Shown here piece by piece: positions 32,672 through 39,685 of a DNA stretch of 64,000 nt. The stretch is from Bacteroidaceae bacterium. Lineage in GTDB: Bacteria; Bacteroidota; Bacteroidia; Bacteroidales; Bacteroidaceae. The notes beneath the pieces are model-generated. The model was not told where the DNA came from. It saw nothing but the letters and a program-made list of their open reading frames with translations, and made no database searches. The number at the start of each line of letters is the position of its first letter. The stretch's first letter is position 1. The position numbers and the translations under genes are program-made. The stretch covers positions 42,273-106,272 of the forward strand of contig JAGAAL010000049.1 of NCBI GenBank assembly GCA_017615245.1. Direction: 5' to 3'.

Positions 32672-34600
32672 ATGAGGAAATATAGAGTTCTAATTGTTGC
32701 TGTCGTTTGTTGTCTGTTGCCGTTTTCGGCTTTCGCACAGGACATGCTGGTGTACTATGTGGTGGGTAATGTGACTTACTCGCCGAATGGTACCTCGACT
32801 CCCTTGGCGATGAACACCCGCATAGCACCTACAACGGTGATTAACATACCTGACGACAGTAGGGTGGAGCTGCTTGATGTGAAGAACGCCAAGCGTATCA
32901 TCTTGCTTGCATCGGGCAAGGGTGCGGTCAGCACATTGGCAAAAAAAAGTGGAAACACTATGACCAATGTGGCTCAGGAGTATGTGCAGTATGTGCTGAA
33001 GCAGATGGACAACGAGCAGCTGACAGCGTTGAAACAGCATAGCCGTGACAGTGAGCAGACGGCCGATTTGCTCAAGTCGATTGAAGACCGCGAGTCGGAT
33101 GAAAGTTCGTTTGCCGATATCTTCAACGAATTCCGAGACGATATCCACAAGGAGTTTGAGGAGTTCCGCAGGAAGAACAATGAGGAGTATGCTGAGTTTG
33201 TGCGTCAGATATGGAAACAGTTTAAGTCTGCGCCTGTTATGCCTAAACCTCAGGATGATTACATCAAACCTGTGGTTTATCAGGATCCTGAAGGTGAACC
33301 GCATGCTACAGACCGATGGAGATTTCTTGATAAGGTGGAACGTATTGCCAAGAAAATCTTTAAGCCTAACAAAGATGAGCTAGAAAAGATGCAGGGCAAG
33401 AAACGTCCCCAACCTGCTACCCCGAGCGATAATAAGGTAGAGGAAATCAAGGAGCAACCGATTCAGGAAGTGAAGGTCCCGGAATCGCAGACGAAGTATT
33501 CTACGATGCCCTTCACATTCTTTGGCACAGAGATGTCTGTCCGTATCGACGAGAGTCGGCGTCTATATCTTGGCAAGGTGACACCCGATAATGTAGCCGA
33601 CCTGATACTGAAGCAGTTGTCCACGAAGTATTACGACAACACAATCATAGACTGTCTGGCTCTTCGCGATAAATATAACCTGTGTGACTGGGCATACTTG
33701 CTGATGCTGAAGACAATCAGTGATACATTCTGTGGTAAAGACACGAAAGAATCTGCATTGTTGACAGGCTATATCTATTGTCAGTCGGGTTATAAAATCC
33801 GTTTCGCTACAGATGCCAAGAAGGAGAGTCTGTATTTGTTGGTGGGAAGCCGTCATTATATCTATGGTAAGATGCCTTGGGTGCTGGACGGAGACTTCTA
33901 CTATCCTGTTCTCGAAACCACTCCTTCAAGCTTGCTGATATGCGAAGCTGCCTACCCACAAGAGCAGAAACTGTCGCTCTTCATCCCGACCGCACCTCAG
34001 TTAACAGAGGAGTGGAACGAAGAGCGTGAAGTGGTTTCTAAGCGTTACCCAGAGGTGAAGGTTCATGTGAAAGTGAACCAGAACCTCATGGATTTCTACG
34101 AGACTTATCCGTCCTCACGTATCGGCGATGATTTCACAACCCGTTGGGTGATGTATGCCAATACTCCGATGCAGGAGGATATCAAGAACCAAATCTATCC
34201 AGAGCTTCGTCGGGCACTCGAAGGAAAACGTCCGGTAGAGAAAGTAGAACGAATCCTCAACTTTGTCCAGACAGGATTTGAATATGGCTACGACGATGTG
34301 GTATGGGGTGGCGACCGTGCATTTTTTGCAGAAGAAACACTCAACTATCCGCTGTGCGACTGTGAAGACCGTTCGATTCTCTTCACCCGATTGGTTCGAG
34401 ATTTGGTGGGACTGAAATGTGCATTGATTTATTACCCAGGTCACTTAGCCGCAGCTGTCCATTTCGACGAAGAAGTGGGTGGTGTGCGCTATCTGCTCGA
34501 TAACGTGCCCTACGTCGTTTGCGATGCTACCTATATAGGAGCATCGGTCGGTATGCAGATGCCCGATTGTGACGATGCTACATTGATAGCGTTAGAGTGA
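32672..34600 (+). CDS. Secreted FecR-like plus transglutaminase-like protein
   Basis: 642 residues. Signal peptide ends near AFAQ-DML. Residues ~22-85 (LVYYVVGNVTYSP...LAMNTRIAPTTVINIPDDSRVELLD) have the shape of a FecR-type small beta domain. Then comes a charged region with many Asp/Glu/Arg and probable coiled coil (~95-190), a Lys/Pro-rich linker (~235-275), and a C-terminal cysteine transglutaminase/protease-like domain: WVMYANTPM...LNFVQTGFEYGYDDV, catalytic candidate Cys564 in PLCDCEDRSILF, His in GHLAAAVHF and Asp in VVCDATYIGA. The neighbour at 34665 repeats the C-terminal domain without the Cys. A membrane-surface processing or cross-linking enzyme is one reading; it is inference. 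Confidence 0.8.
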   Translation: MRKYRVLIVAVVCCLLPFSAFAQDMLVYYVVGNVTYSPNGTSTPLAMNTRIAPTTVINIPDDSRVELLDVKNAKRIILLASGKGAVSTLAKKSGNTMTNVAQEYVQYVLKQMDNEQLTALKQHSRDSEQTADLLKSIEDRESDESSFADIFNEFRDDIHKEFEEFRRKNNEEYAEFVRQIWKQFKSAPVMPKPQDDYIKPVVYQDPEGEPHATDRWRFLDKVERIAKKIFKPNKDELEKMQGKKRPQPATPSDNKVEEIKEQPIQEVKVPESQTKYSTMPFTFFGTEMSVRIDESRRLYLGKVTPDNVADLILKQLSTKYYDNTIIDCLALRDKYNLCDWAYLLMLKTISDTFCGKDTKESALLTGYIYCQSGYKIRFATDAKKESLYLLVGSRHYIYGKMPWVLDGDFYYPVLETTPSSLLICEAAYPQEQKLSLFIPTAPQLTEEWNEEREVVSKRYPEVKVHVKVNQNLMDFYETYPSSRIGDDFTTRWVMYANTPMQEDIKNQIYPELRRALEGKRPVEKVERILNFVQTGFEYGYDDVVWGGDRAFFAEETLNYPLCDCEDRSILFTRLVRDLVGLKCALIYYPGHLAAAVHFDEEVGGVRYLLDNVPYVVCDATYIGASVGMQMPDCDDATLIALE

Positions 34601-34664
34601 TTGAAAAATTGAAATACTTACAACTAAAGTCGTGAGAACTGAACGAAGAAAAATTGAAGAAAGA

Positions 34665-35363
34665 GTGAGAATAAAGATATTTGTTATATTGCTTTTTGCG
34701 ACACTTACTTCTGTTTATGCACAGAAAGGTGCCGGCAGCGGTGATGTGCGTACCATCAAGGCAGATGTGATGCCTACTCAGGCAACCGTAACGTTCAACG
34801 CCCAGCGCATCAAGACTTTGGCCAATTCGCCAGTTGCATTGAAACAGGGAAAACCGCAATGGGAGATTTATGCAAATACTCCTTTGAGCGACGAGGTCAA
34901 ATCGCAGCTCTATCCGCAACTGCGCAAGTATATATTGAACTACGGACAGCAAGCGGCTGTGAATGTGCTGCTTGATTGGGTACAGACATCCTGTAAATAT
35001 ACGTCGCGTGCCAAACGCAAGACATCAACGGCCAAACCGATTTACCGTCCCTTCTACCCCGAAGAGATGCTCTATTATCTCAATGGTGATTCTGAGGATT
35101 TTGCCATCCTCTTCTCACGAATCGTTCGCGACTTGATGGAACTTGATGTCGCTTTGGTCAATTATAACGCAAAGGTGGACGGAAAAACGTTTAGTCACAT
35201 GGCAACAGCTGTATGCTTCACAGACGATGTGGAGGGTGATGCCGTAACCATAGGCGAGCAGCGTTATGTGATAGCCGACCCCGCCTATCAGGGAGCGCCT
35301 GTAGGACATACTCATCCGCATTGTGACAACTCAACTGCTACAATTATTCCCTTGAAACGATGA
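34665..35363 (+). CDS. Transglutaminase-like protein lacking the catalytic Cys
   Basis: No ATG start exists. GTG 34665 (VRIKIFVILLFATLTSVYAQ) gives a clean signal peptide and has purine-rich GAAGAAAGA before it; GTG 34632 would add 11 charged residues. The mature ~210 residues follow the C-terminal domain of the preceding gene: WEIYANTPLSDEVKSQLYPQL against WVMYANTPMQEDIKNQIYPEL, and NGDSEDFAILFSRIVRDLM against LCDCEDRSILFTRLVRDLV. The catalytic Cys position is Ser143, while the His (FSHMATAVCF) and Asp (VIADPAYQGA) segments remain. It is thus likely a non-catalytic partner or substrate-binding paralogue. Stop overlaps the CHASE2 gene by 4 bases. Confidence 0.8.
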   Translation: MRIKIFVILLFATLTSVYAQKGAGSGDVRTIKADVMPTQATVTFNAQRIKTLANSPVALKQGKPQWEIYANTPLSDEVKSQLYPQLRKYILNYGQQAAVNVLLDWVQTSCKYTSRAKRKTSTAKPIYRPFYPEEMLYYLNGDSEDFAILFSRIVRDLMELDVALVNYNAKVDGKTFSHMATAVCFTDDVEGDAVTIGEQRYVIADPAYQGAPVGHTHPHCDNSTATIIPLKR

Positions 35364-36559
35364 CGAAATTAACCTTTCTTCTCAGTTTGCGACGCCACTT
35401 CAAGATTAAGCTCTGTGGTGCCTTGTTGCTCAGTATCGGCATCATTGCTGCCAGCTATTTCATTGGCAACAGCGATATGCCGATGCCTGATGAGATGAAG
35501 GTATTGCGTACGTTCGACCGTTTCATGAAGTTCAGTGGTCAGTATGAGGACAATTTGCCTGACAGCATCCTTTTGGTCAATGTGTGTTACGATAAGCAAC
35601 TGGTAGATTATTCTGTACACGACATTCCTGTGGGGCAGTATGTCATCACTGACCGTGAGAAGCTGTTACAGTTCCTTACTGCTGCATACGAGGCCGACAA
35701 CTATCGCTATATCATGATGGATGTGTTCTTCGAACACAACATAGAGAGTCCGCAAGACTCGGCGCTGTTTGCTACCATCAGTAAGATGAACCGCATTGTG
35801 ATTGCCGACCACACCGATTCCTACCTCTCCGACTCCTTGCTGAAAAAGAAATCAGCCTATGCTGACTATACCGTGACATGGAAAGTCAAGAATTTCGCTC
35901 ACTTCCAGTTTGTGCGTGAGGGTAACGAACCCACGATGCCGCTACGTATCTACGAAGACCTTACAGGAAAGACCATCAAGAAGTGGGGACCCTTCTTTTT
36001 CTCCAACGGTCGTCTTTGCAAGAACGCCATCACCCTCAATATGCCAATCAGGGTGGCCGATGATTATAGTCTTGAGACCCCAAACATTCTGGAGAAACGA
36101 TATGAGTTCCTCGGTGCAGACATCCTTGCTCACGACAGCATTTATCCGATTTCCATGCAGCTACAAGACAAGATTGTCATCGTAGGAGACTTTATGACCG
36201 ATGTTCATGATACCTACCTTGGTCCTCAGCCAGGTTCAATCATCTGTATCAATGCCTATCATGCGCTGCAACAAGGCGATCACTATTTTCATTGGGGATG
36301 GGCATCCGTACAGTTTATCATCTACTTCATCATCTGTTATTTCCTGATGAGTAATCTCACGTTTGCCAGAATGATGCCTAATATCGTACTTCGCATGCTG
36401 TTCTTCATCTTCAGTGTGCCGTCCATCCTGCTTGTAGTGGCACTCATCGCATACGTTACCACAGGCTATGTATATAATATGTACATCCCGACTTTCCTCT
36501 ATTGGCTTTATCACTTTATCTATAATATTTATAGAAAATCAAAAATGCAAGCAAAATGA
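35360..36559 (+). CDS. CHASE2-domain membrane protein without output domain
   Basis: 399 residues. One N-terminal membrane helix (LCGALLLSIGIIAASYFIG), a ~250-residue periplasmic CHASE2 domain with the typical closing segment KIVIVGDFMTDVHDTYLGPQPGSIICINAYHAL, then three C-terminal hydrophobic helices (VQFIIYFIICYFLMSN, MLFFIFSVPSILLVVALIAY, and a last one near YIPTFLYWLYHFIYN). CHASE2 normally senses an unknown extracytoplasmic signal and passes it to a kinase, cyclase or similar; here the chain ends after the membrane part, with no cytoplasmic enzyme. Overlaps both neighbours by 4 bases (ATGA), so all are co-translated. Role as membrane scaffold for the secreted partners is inferred. Confidence 0.85.
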   Translation: MTKLTFLLSLRRHFKIKLCGALLLSIGIIAASYFIGNSDMPMPDEMKVLRTFDRFMKFSGQYEDNLPDSILLVNVCYDKQLVDYSVHDIPVGQYVITDREKLLQFLTAAYEADNYRYIMMDVFFEHNIESPQDSALFATISKMNRIVIADHTDSYLSDSLLKKKSAYADYTVTWKVKNFAHFQFVREGNEPTMPLRIYEDLTGKTIKKWGPFFFSNGRLCKNAITLNMPIRVADDYSLETPNILEKRYEFLGADILAHDSIYPISMQLQDKIVIVGDFMTDVHDTYLGPQPGSIICINAYHALQQGDHYFHWGWASVQFIIYFIICYFLMSNLTFARMMPNIVLRMLFFIFSVPSILLVVALIAYVTTGYVYNMYIPTFLYWLYHFIYNIYRKSKMQAK

Positions 36560-37212
36560 AACTTCAAATTATTACTCTTTTAATTTTTACGTTTTATAAT
36601 TTTTCAATTCTTCGTGCTGACGATTATAAGGTGCTGTATACTAACAGCAACGATGTCCTTGTTGATGGAAAGAAAGTACAGGTGGGCGCTACTTTCAACG
36701 ATAAGTCCGTCATCACTTGGGCTAAGGGCGTAGAACGTCAAGCCATTAAGGCAGTCAACACAAAAACCAATAAGATGTGTCTGTTCGTATCTCAGTCCAT
36801 GGAGAAGAACTCCCTCACAGCCTTCGAAATCCTCACCGCCAATAAACATCTGTCCACCCACACTCCATATCAGGAAGGGCAAGAAATTAGCATACCCATC
36901 AAGTTGCGCAAGTCATTCGAAGAGACCTACGAACTGCTCGATACCCTTGTCATTGATACCAATGTTAAACTCCCGTCATCCCTGTCCCTCATTGCAACCT
37001 ATACGTATGGCGATACACGCGTGTCGAAGACCCTGAAGACCACAGACGGTCAGATTATCATCGATCACCAGCTATTCAATATCAACGGTAAGGCACTTCA
37101 GCCTTGCGACGTCACCCTCAACTTCGATCTCTACAATAAAGATGAAGACATGTACACCTTCATCAAAGCAGATGTACAACTCCTCGTCGTCCCAGAAATT
37201 GCAAAGCAGTAA
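36556..37212 (+). CDS. Secreted FecR-like small-domain protein
   Basis: 218 residues with signal peptide (KLQIITLLIFTFYNFSIL-RADD). The N-terminal 60 residues YKVLYTNSNDVLVDGKKVQVG...FNDKSVITWAKGVERQAIKAV match the style of the FecR-like domain at the start of the 32672 protein. The remaining ~130 residues are beta-rich (SLSLIATYTYGDTRVSKTL, VTLNFDLYNKDEDMYTFIKADVQLLVV). The signal peptide is encoded by TTTTTACGTTTTATAATTTTT, i.e. the same filler words that lie between genes. Translationally coupled to the CHASE2 gene. Function unknown. Confidence 0.72.
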   Translation: MKLQIITLLIFTFYNFSILRADDYKVLYTNSNDVLVDGKKVQVGATFNDKSVITWAKGVERQAIKAVNTKTNKMCLFVSQSMEKNSLTAFEILTANKHLSTHTPYQEGQEISIPIKLRKSFEETYELLDTLVIDTNVKLPSSLSLIATYTYGDTRVSKTLKTTDGQIIIDHQLFNINGKALQPCDVTLNFDLYNKDEDMYTFIKADVQLLVVPEIAKQ

Positions 37213-37223
37213 GAGGGTTCTTT

Positions 37224-37415
37224 ATGAAAAAGAACAGACGCAAAGTCATCAACGGTACCAACCTCGATGCCATCAAGGCGATGCACAAGGGTGGGCGAGA
37301 GGCAGAGCAGCAAATGCTCGGTCCAGGATTCCATTCCTTCAGCCGAATCCATCTATCCAAGAAAACCTACACACGGAAAACGAAACATAAATCCGACATG
37401 GATAACTGCGATTAG
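37224..37415 (+). CDS. Small basic protein, 63 residues
   Basis: ATG 37224, 11 bases after the previous stop, opens MKKNRRKVINGTNLDAIKAM... and ends ...KKTYTRKTKHKSDMDNCD. Highly basic, soluble, no signal peptide. The coherent mid-part (AIKAMHKGGREAEQQMLGPG) and the position as last gene of the operon support a real gene. The composition suggests nucleic-acid binding, but no motif is recognised. Confidence 0.6.
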   Translation: MKKNRRKVINGTNLDAIKAMHKGGREAEQQMLGPGFHSFSRIHLSKKTYTRKTKHKSDMDNCD

Positions 37416-37640
37416 CATAAGGTTCCTGCCCCGTTTTTAAGCAAGTTCGTTATGCTGTATTTAACATCGATGAGATAGCTATGTGAAAGCAATGGCTACT
37501 CGAAACTTCATAAATCGGCTGCTTTTCCTTTTTGAATTGACTCATTTTCCCGTCCTACTCTAAAAAACATGTAGATTTCGTGTCACTACAACAAGAAATT
37601 ATATTTTTTTGTATTTCATGGTTCTTTTTTATGTGAAAGA

Positions 37641-37672
37641 TTTGGTGGAATAATGAATCTTTCTTATATTTG
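37641..37672 (+). promoter_or_regulatory. Promoter of the His-rich membrane protein and purine salvage genes
   Basis: TTTG at 37641-37644 and TATATTTG at 37665-37672, 20 bases apart; ATG 37700 follows 27 bases later. In the rest of the gap 37416-37640 I see only a weak inverted repeat AGCATAA/TTATGCT (about 37415-37455). Confidence 0.7.
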
Positions 37673-37699
37673 CAAACGATAATTAATACCTACGAGATT

Positions 37700-37960
37700 A
37701 TGAATACATTTTTGTTAATGGCTGGCTCAGCCGTAGTCAAAGTTTGTGCGAAAGGTGGTCATCATGCGGGACATTTCTTCCATGGTCATCATTTCCCTGG
37801 TTTTTGGATTTCATGGCATATCTGTCATACAATTATGGTTGTGGTCATTGCTTGTATTGTCGGCTTCCTGTTATGGAAATTCGGACAGTTCCTGGCTGGT
37901 GAATGGAGGGCTTATAGAGAGAGAAAATGGCAATTGAAGGATGCTCACAAGGATAAATGA
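37700..37960 (+). CDS. Small His-rich membrane protein
   Basis: 86 residues from ATG 37700; a longer frame beginning at 37670 overlaps the promoter and is rejected. Two hydrophobic segments (FLLMAGSAVVKVCA and CHTIMVVVIACIVGFLLWKF) flank the His/Phe/Gly-rich loop GGHHAGHFFHGHHFPGF, then a basic tail. The His cluster could bind a metal; this is inference. Ends 10 bases before the macro-like gene, so likely the first gene of the transcript with xpt. Confidence 0.62.
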   Translation: MNTFLLMAGSAVVKVCAKGGHHAGHFFHGHHFPGFWISWHICHTIMVVVIACIVGFLLWKFGQFLAGEWRAYRERKWQLKDAHKDK

Positions 37961-37970
37961 TAGGTTGCTT

Positions 37971-38375
37971 ATGAAGCGTTACAACAGGGCATATACACCT
38001 GAGATGATTCGGGATTTGAAGGCGGATGAGGTGTTTGTGTTCGGAAGCAACTTGGCTGGTGCTCATGGTGGGGGCGCTGCACTGTTGGCTTATCGTAAGT
38101 TTGGTGCGATATGGGGACAGGGTGTAGGTCTACAAGGACAGAGCTATGGCATTCCGACGATGCAGGGTGGGGTAGAGACCATCAAGCCTTATGTAGGCGA
38201 GTTTATAGGGTTTGCCAAAGAGCATACGGAGTATAAGTTCTTGGTGACACGTATAGGATGTGGTATCGCCGGATTCTATGACGAAGAGATTGCTCCGCTA
38301 TTCAAGGATGCATTGGAGGTAGAGAATATCTTTCTGCCAGAGGAATTTGTGAAGAATCTAACAAATAATGATTAG
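37971..38375 (+). CDS. Macro-domain-like small protein
   Basis: 134 residues from ATG 37971 (MKRYNRAYTPEM); the frame from 37941 overlaps the preceding gene and is unlikely. The Gly-rich VFGSNLAGAHGGGAALLA, followed by GQGVGLQGQSYGIPTM and FLVTRIGCGIAGF, has the order of elements in macro domains, which bind ADP-ribose, and is the form seen in small conserved phage and bacterial proteins. It sits directly before xpt and guanine deaminase in one transcript, pointing to a link with nucleotide metabolism (inference). No catalytic residues can be assigned with certainty. Confidence 0.72.
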   Translation: MKRYNRAYTPEMIRDLKADEVFVFGSNLAGAHGGGAALLAYRKFGAIWGQGVGLQGQSYGIPTMQGGVETIKPYVGEFIGFAKEHTEYKFLVTRIGCGIAGFYDEEIAPLFKDALEVENIFLPEEFVKNLTNND

Positions 38376-38377
38376 TT

Positions 38378-38956
38378 ATGAACTTCCTTGAAGAGAAAAT
38401 CCTGAATGATGGGACTGTTAAGCAGGGGAATATCCTGAAGATAGATAACTTTCTGAATCACCAGATTGATATTGACATCATGCGTAAGATAGCTGACGAA
38501 CTGAAACGGCGTTTTCATGATGTAGAGGTAAACAAGGTACTTACTATCGAGGCCAGCGGTATTGCTATTGCAACGATGGTGGGCAATCTGTACAATGTGC
38601 CTATAGTGTTTGCGAAGAAAGGAGAAACTGCTAATAGTACGGATGACAAGTATATGTCGCATGCCTATTCGTTCACACACAAGCAGATGAATAATGTGTT
38701 TGTGTCAAAACCCTATCTTCATGCAACCGACCGTGTACTGATTGTGGATGACTTCTTGGCCGATGGTGAGGCTGTGCATGCACTTATTGACTTAGTGCAT
38801 CAGGCTGGTGGGCAGGTTGCAGGCATCGGTATTGCTGTGGAGAAAGGTCAACAAAAAGGTGGTCGTATGTTACGTGAAGAGGGGTATCGGTTGGAATCTA
38901 TCGCTATCATCGAGGAGATGGACTGGGAGACGCAGAAGATAATATTTAGAAGTTAA
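38378..38956 (+). CDS. xpt: Xanthine phosphoribosyltransferase
   Basis: 192 residues starting 2 bases after the upstream stop. Typical Xpt opening MNFLEEKILNDGTVKQGNIL, ILKIDNFLNHQID, TIEASGIAIA, and the PRPP-binding loop VLIVDDFLADGEA. It converts xanthine and PRPP to XMP. Next gene encodes a guanine deaminase-like protein, so the pair can route guanine through xanthine to XMP. No purine riboswitch is seen; the gene lies inside an operon. Confidence 0.95.
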   Translation: MNFLEEKILNDGTVKQGNILKIDNFLNHQIDIDIMRKIADELKRRFHDVEVNKVLTIEASGIAIATMVGNLYNVPIVFAKKGETANSTDDKYMSHAYSFTHKQMNNVFVSKPYLHATDRVLIVDDFLADGEAVHALIDLVHQAGGQVAGIGIAVEKGQQKGGRMLREEGYRLESIAIIEEMDWETQKIIFRS

Positions 38957-38973
38957 TAGTTTATAGTAAATGA

Positions 38974-39462
38974 ATGATGGGAAATAATATTACAGAACAA
39001 GACAAGCAGTATATGCGTGAGGCCATCCGATTGGCTAATGAGAGTGTAGAACGTGGTGGGGGGCCGTTTGGAGCCGTCATTGTGAAAGATGGTGAGGTGA
39101 TTGCAGGTAGCAGTAATAGTGTGACTATCGACAACGACCCTACAGCACATGCAGAGGTGAATACCATTCGACAGGCATGTAGGAAGTTAGGTACGTTTGA
39201 CCTAACCGGTGCAACCATCTATACATCGTGCGAACCCTGCCCGATGTGCCTTGGTGCCATTTATTGGGCACGTATCAGTCGTATCTTCTATGGCAACAAC
39301 CGTAAGGATGCCCGTGATATTGACTTCGCTGATGACTTCATCTATGAGGAACTGGATCGTTCGCTCGATGAACGAACGGTGCCCATCATCCCGCTTTTGC
39401 GCGATGAGGCTCTCGTTTCGTTTCGAATGTGGATGGCAAAGGAAGATAAGCGGGAGTATTAA
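38974..39462 (+). CDS. guaD: Guanine deaminase-like nucleoside/nucleobase deaminase
   Basis: 162 residues from ATG 38974 (a second ATG follows at once). The cytidine-deaminase-fold zinc site is complete: HAEVN and TSCEPCPMCLGAIYWA. The NDPTAHAEVNTIR segment and the C-terminal SFRMWMAKEDK fit the small GuaD group that hydrolyses guanine to xanthine. Relatives include tRNA adenosine deaminases and cytosine deaminases, but the pairing with xpt, 17 bases upstream, favours GuaD. Confidence 0.88.
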   Translation: MMGNNITEQDKQYMREAIRLANESVERGGGPFGAVIVKDGEVIAGSSNSVTIDNDPTAHAEVNTIRQACRKLGTFDLTGATIYTSCEPCPMCLGAIYWARISRIFYGNNRKDARDIDFADDFIYEELDRSLDERTVPIIPLLRDEALVSFRMWMAKEDKREY

Positions 39463-39501
39463 TAGGTTACAGTTTAACTTCGTTCGATCTTGTCACGACT
39501 C

Positions 39502-39530
39502 GGCACAGTTCAAACAAGTTTGACTCTGCA
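39502..39530 (+). terminator. Hairpin after guanine deaminase
   Basis: TCAAAC (39510-39515) and GTTTGA (39518-39523) with a 2-base loop, extended imperfectly by GCACAG/CTCTGC. No T-run follows, so termination is uncertain. Confidence 0.3.
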
Positions 39531-39572
39531 CTCGCTGCTTCAAGATGTTCCAGTTTACAGTTTACCGTGTAT

Positions 39573-39629
39573 AAAACAAAAGAAACCATTAACTTTTTTT
39601 TAAAAACGTTTGGTGGTTTCTTTTGTTTT
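39573..39629. promoter_or_regulatory. 16-base inverted repeat overlapping the BspA promoter
   Basis: AAAACAAAAGAAACCA (39573-39588) and its exact reverse complement TGGTTTCTTTTGTTTT (39614-39629) flank a 25-base centre that can itself fold (AAC-TTTTT / AAAAA-CGTT). The -33 TTTG (39609-39612) is in the centre and the right arm ends 3 bases before the -7 box. Possible operator, attenuator hairpin or terminator of the upstream operon. Confidence 0.6.
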
Positions 39630-39640
39630 GTTTATCTTTG
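39609..39640 (+). promoter_or_regulatory. Promoter of the BspA-like gene
   Basis: TTTG at 39609-39612 and TATCTTTG at 39633-39640, 20 bases apart; ATG 39686 is 45 bases downstream. The longer frame from 39623 would begin upstream of the transcription start. Confidence 0.75.
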
Positions 39641-39685
39641 CAGAATAAATTACTTTTACATCTGAATCAAAAACTAAAACTAAAT

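Noticed and set aside
37416-37640. Gene or structured RNA in the gap before the His-rich membrane protein
   Set aside because: No frame with a sensible start, and only a weak 7-base inverted repeat; nothing supportable.
39573-39640. Invertible promoter of the Bacteroides capsule type
   Set aside because: The arms enclose only the -33 element and 25 bases, while known invertible promoters carry both boxes within a longer segment and need a nearby recombinase; none is in the window.
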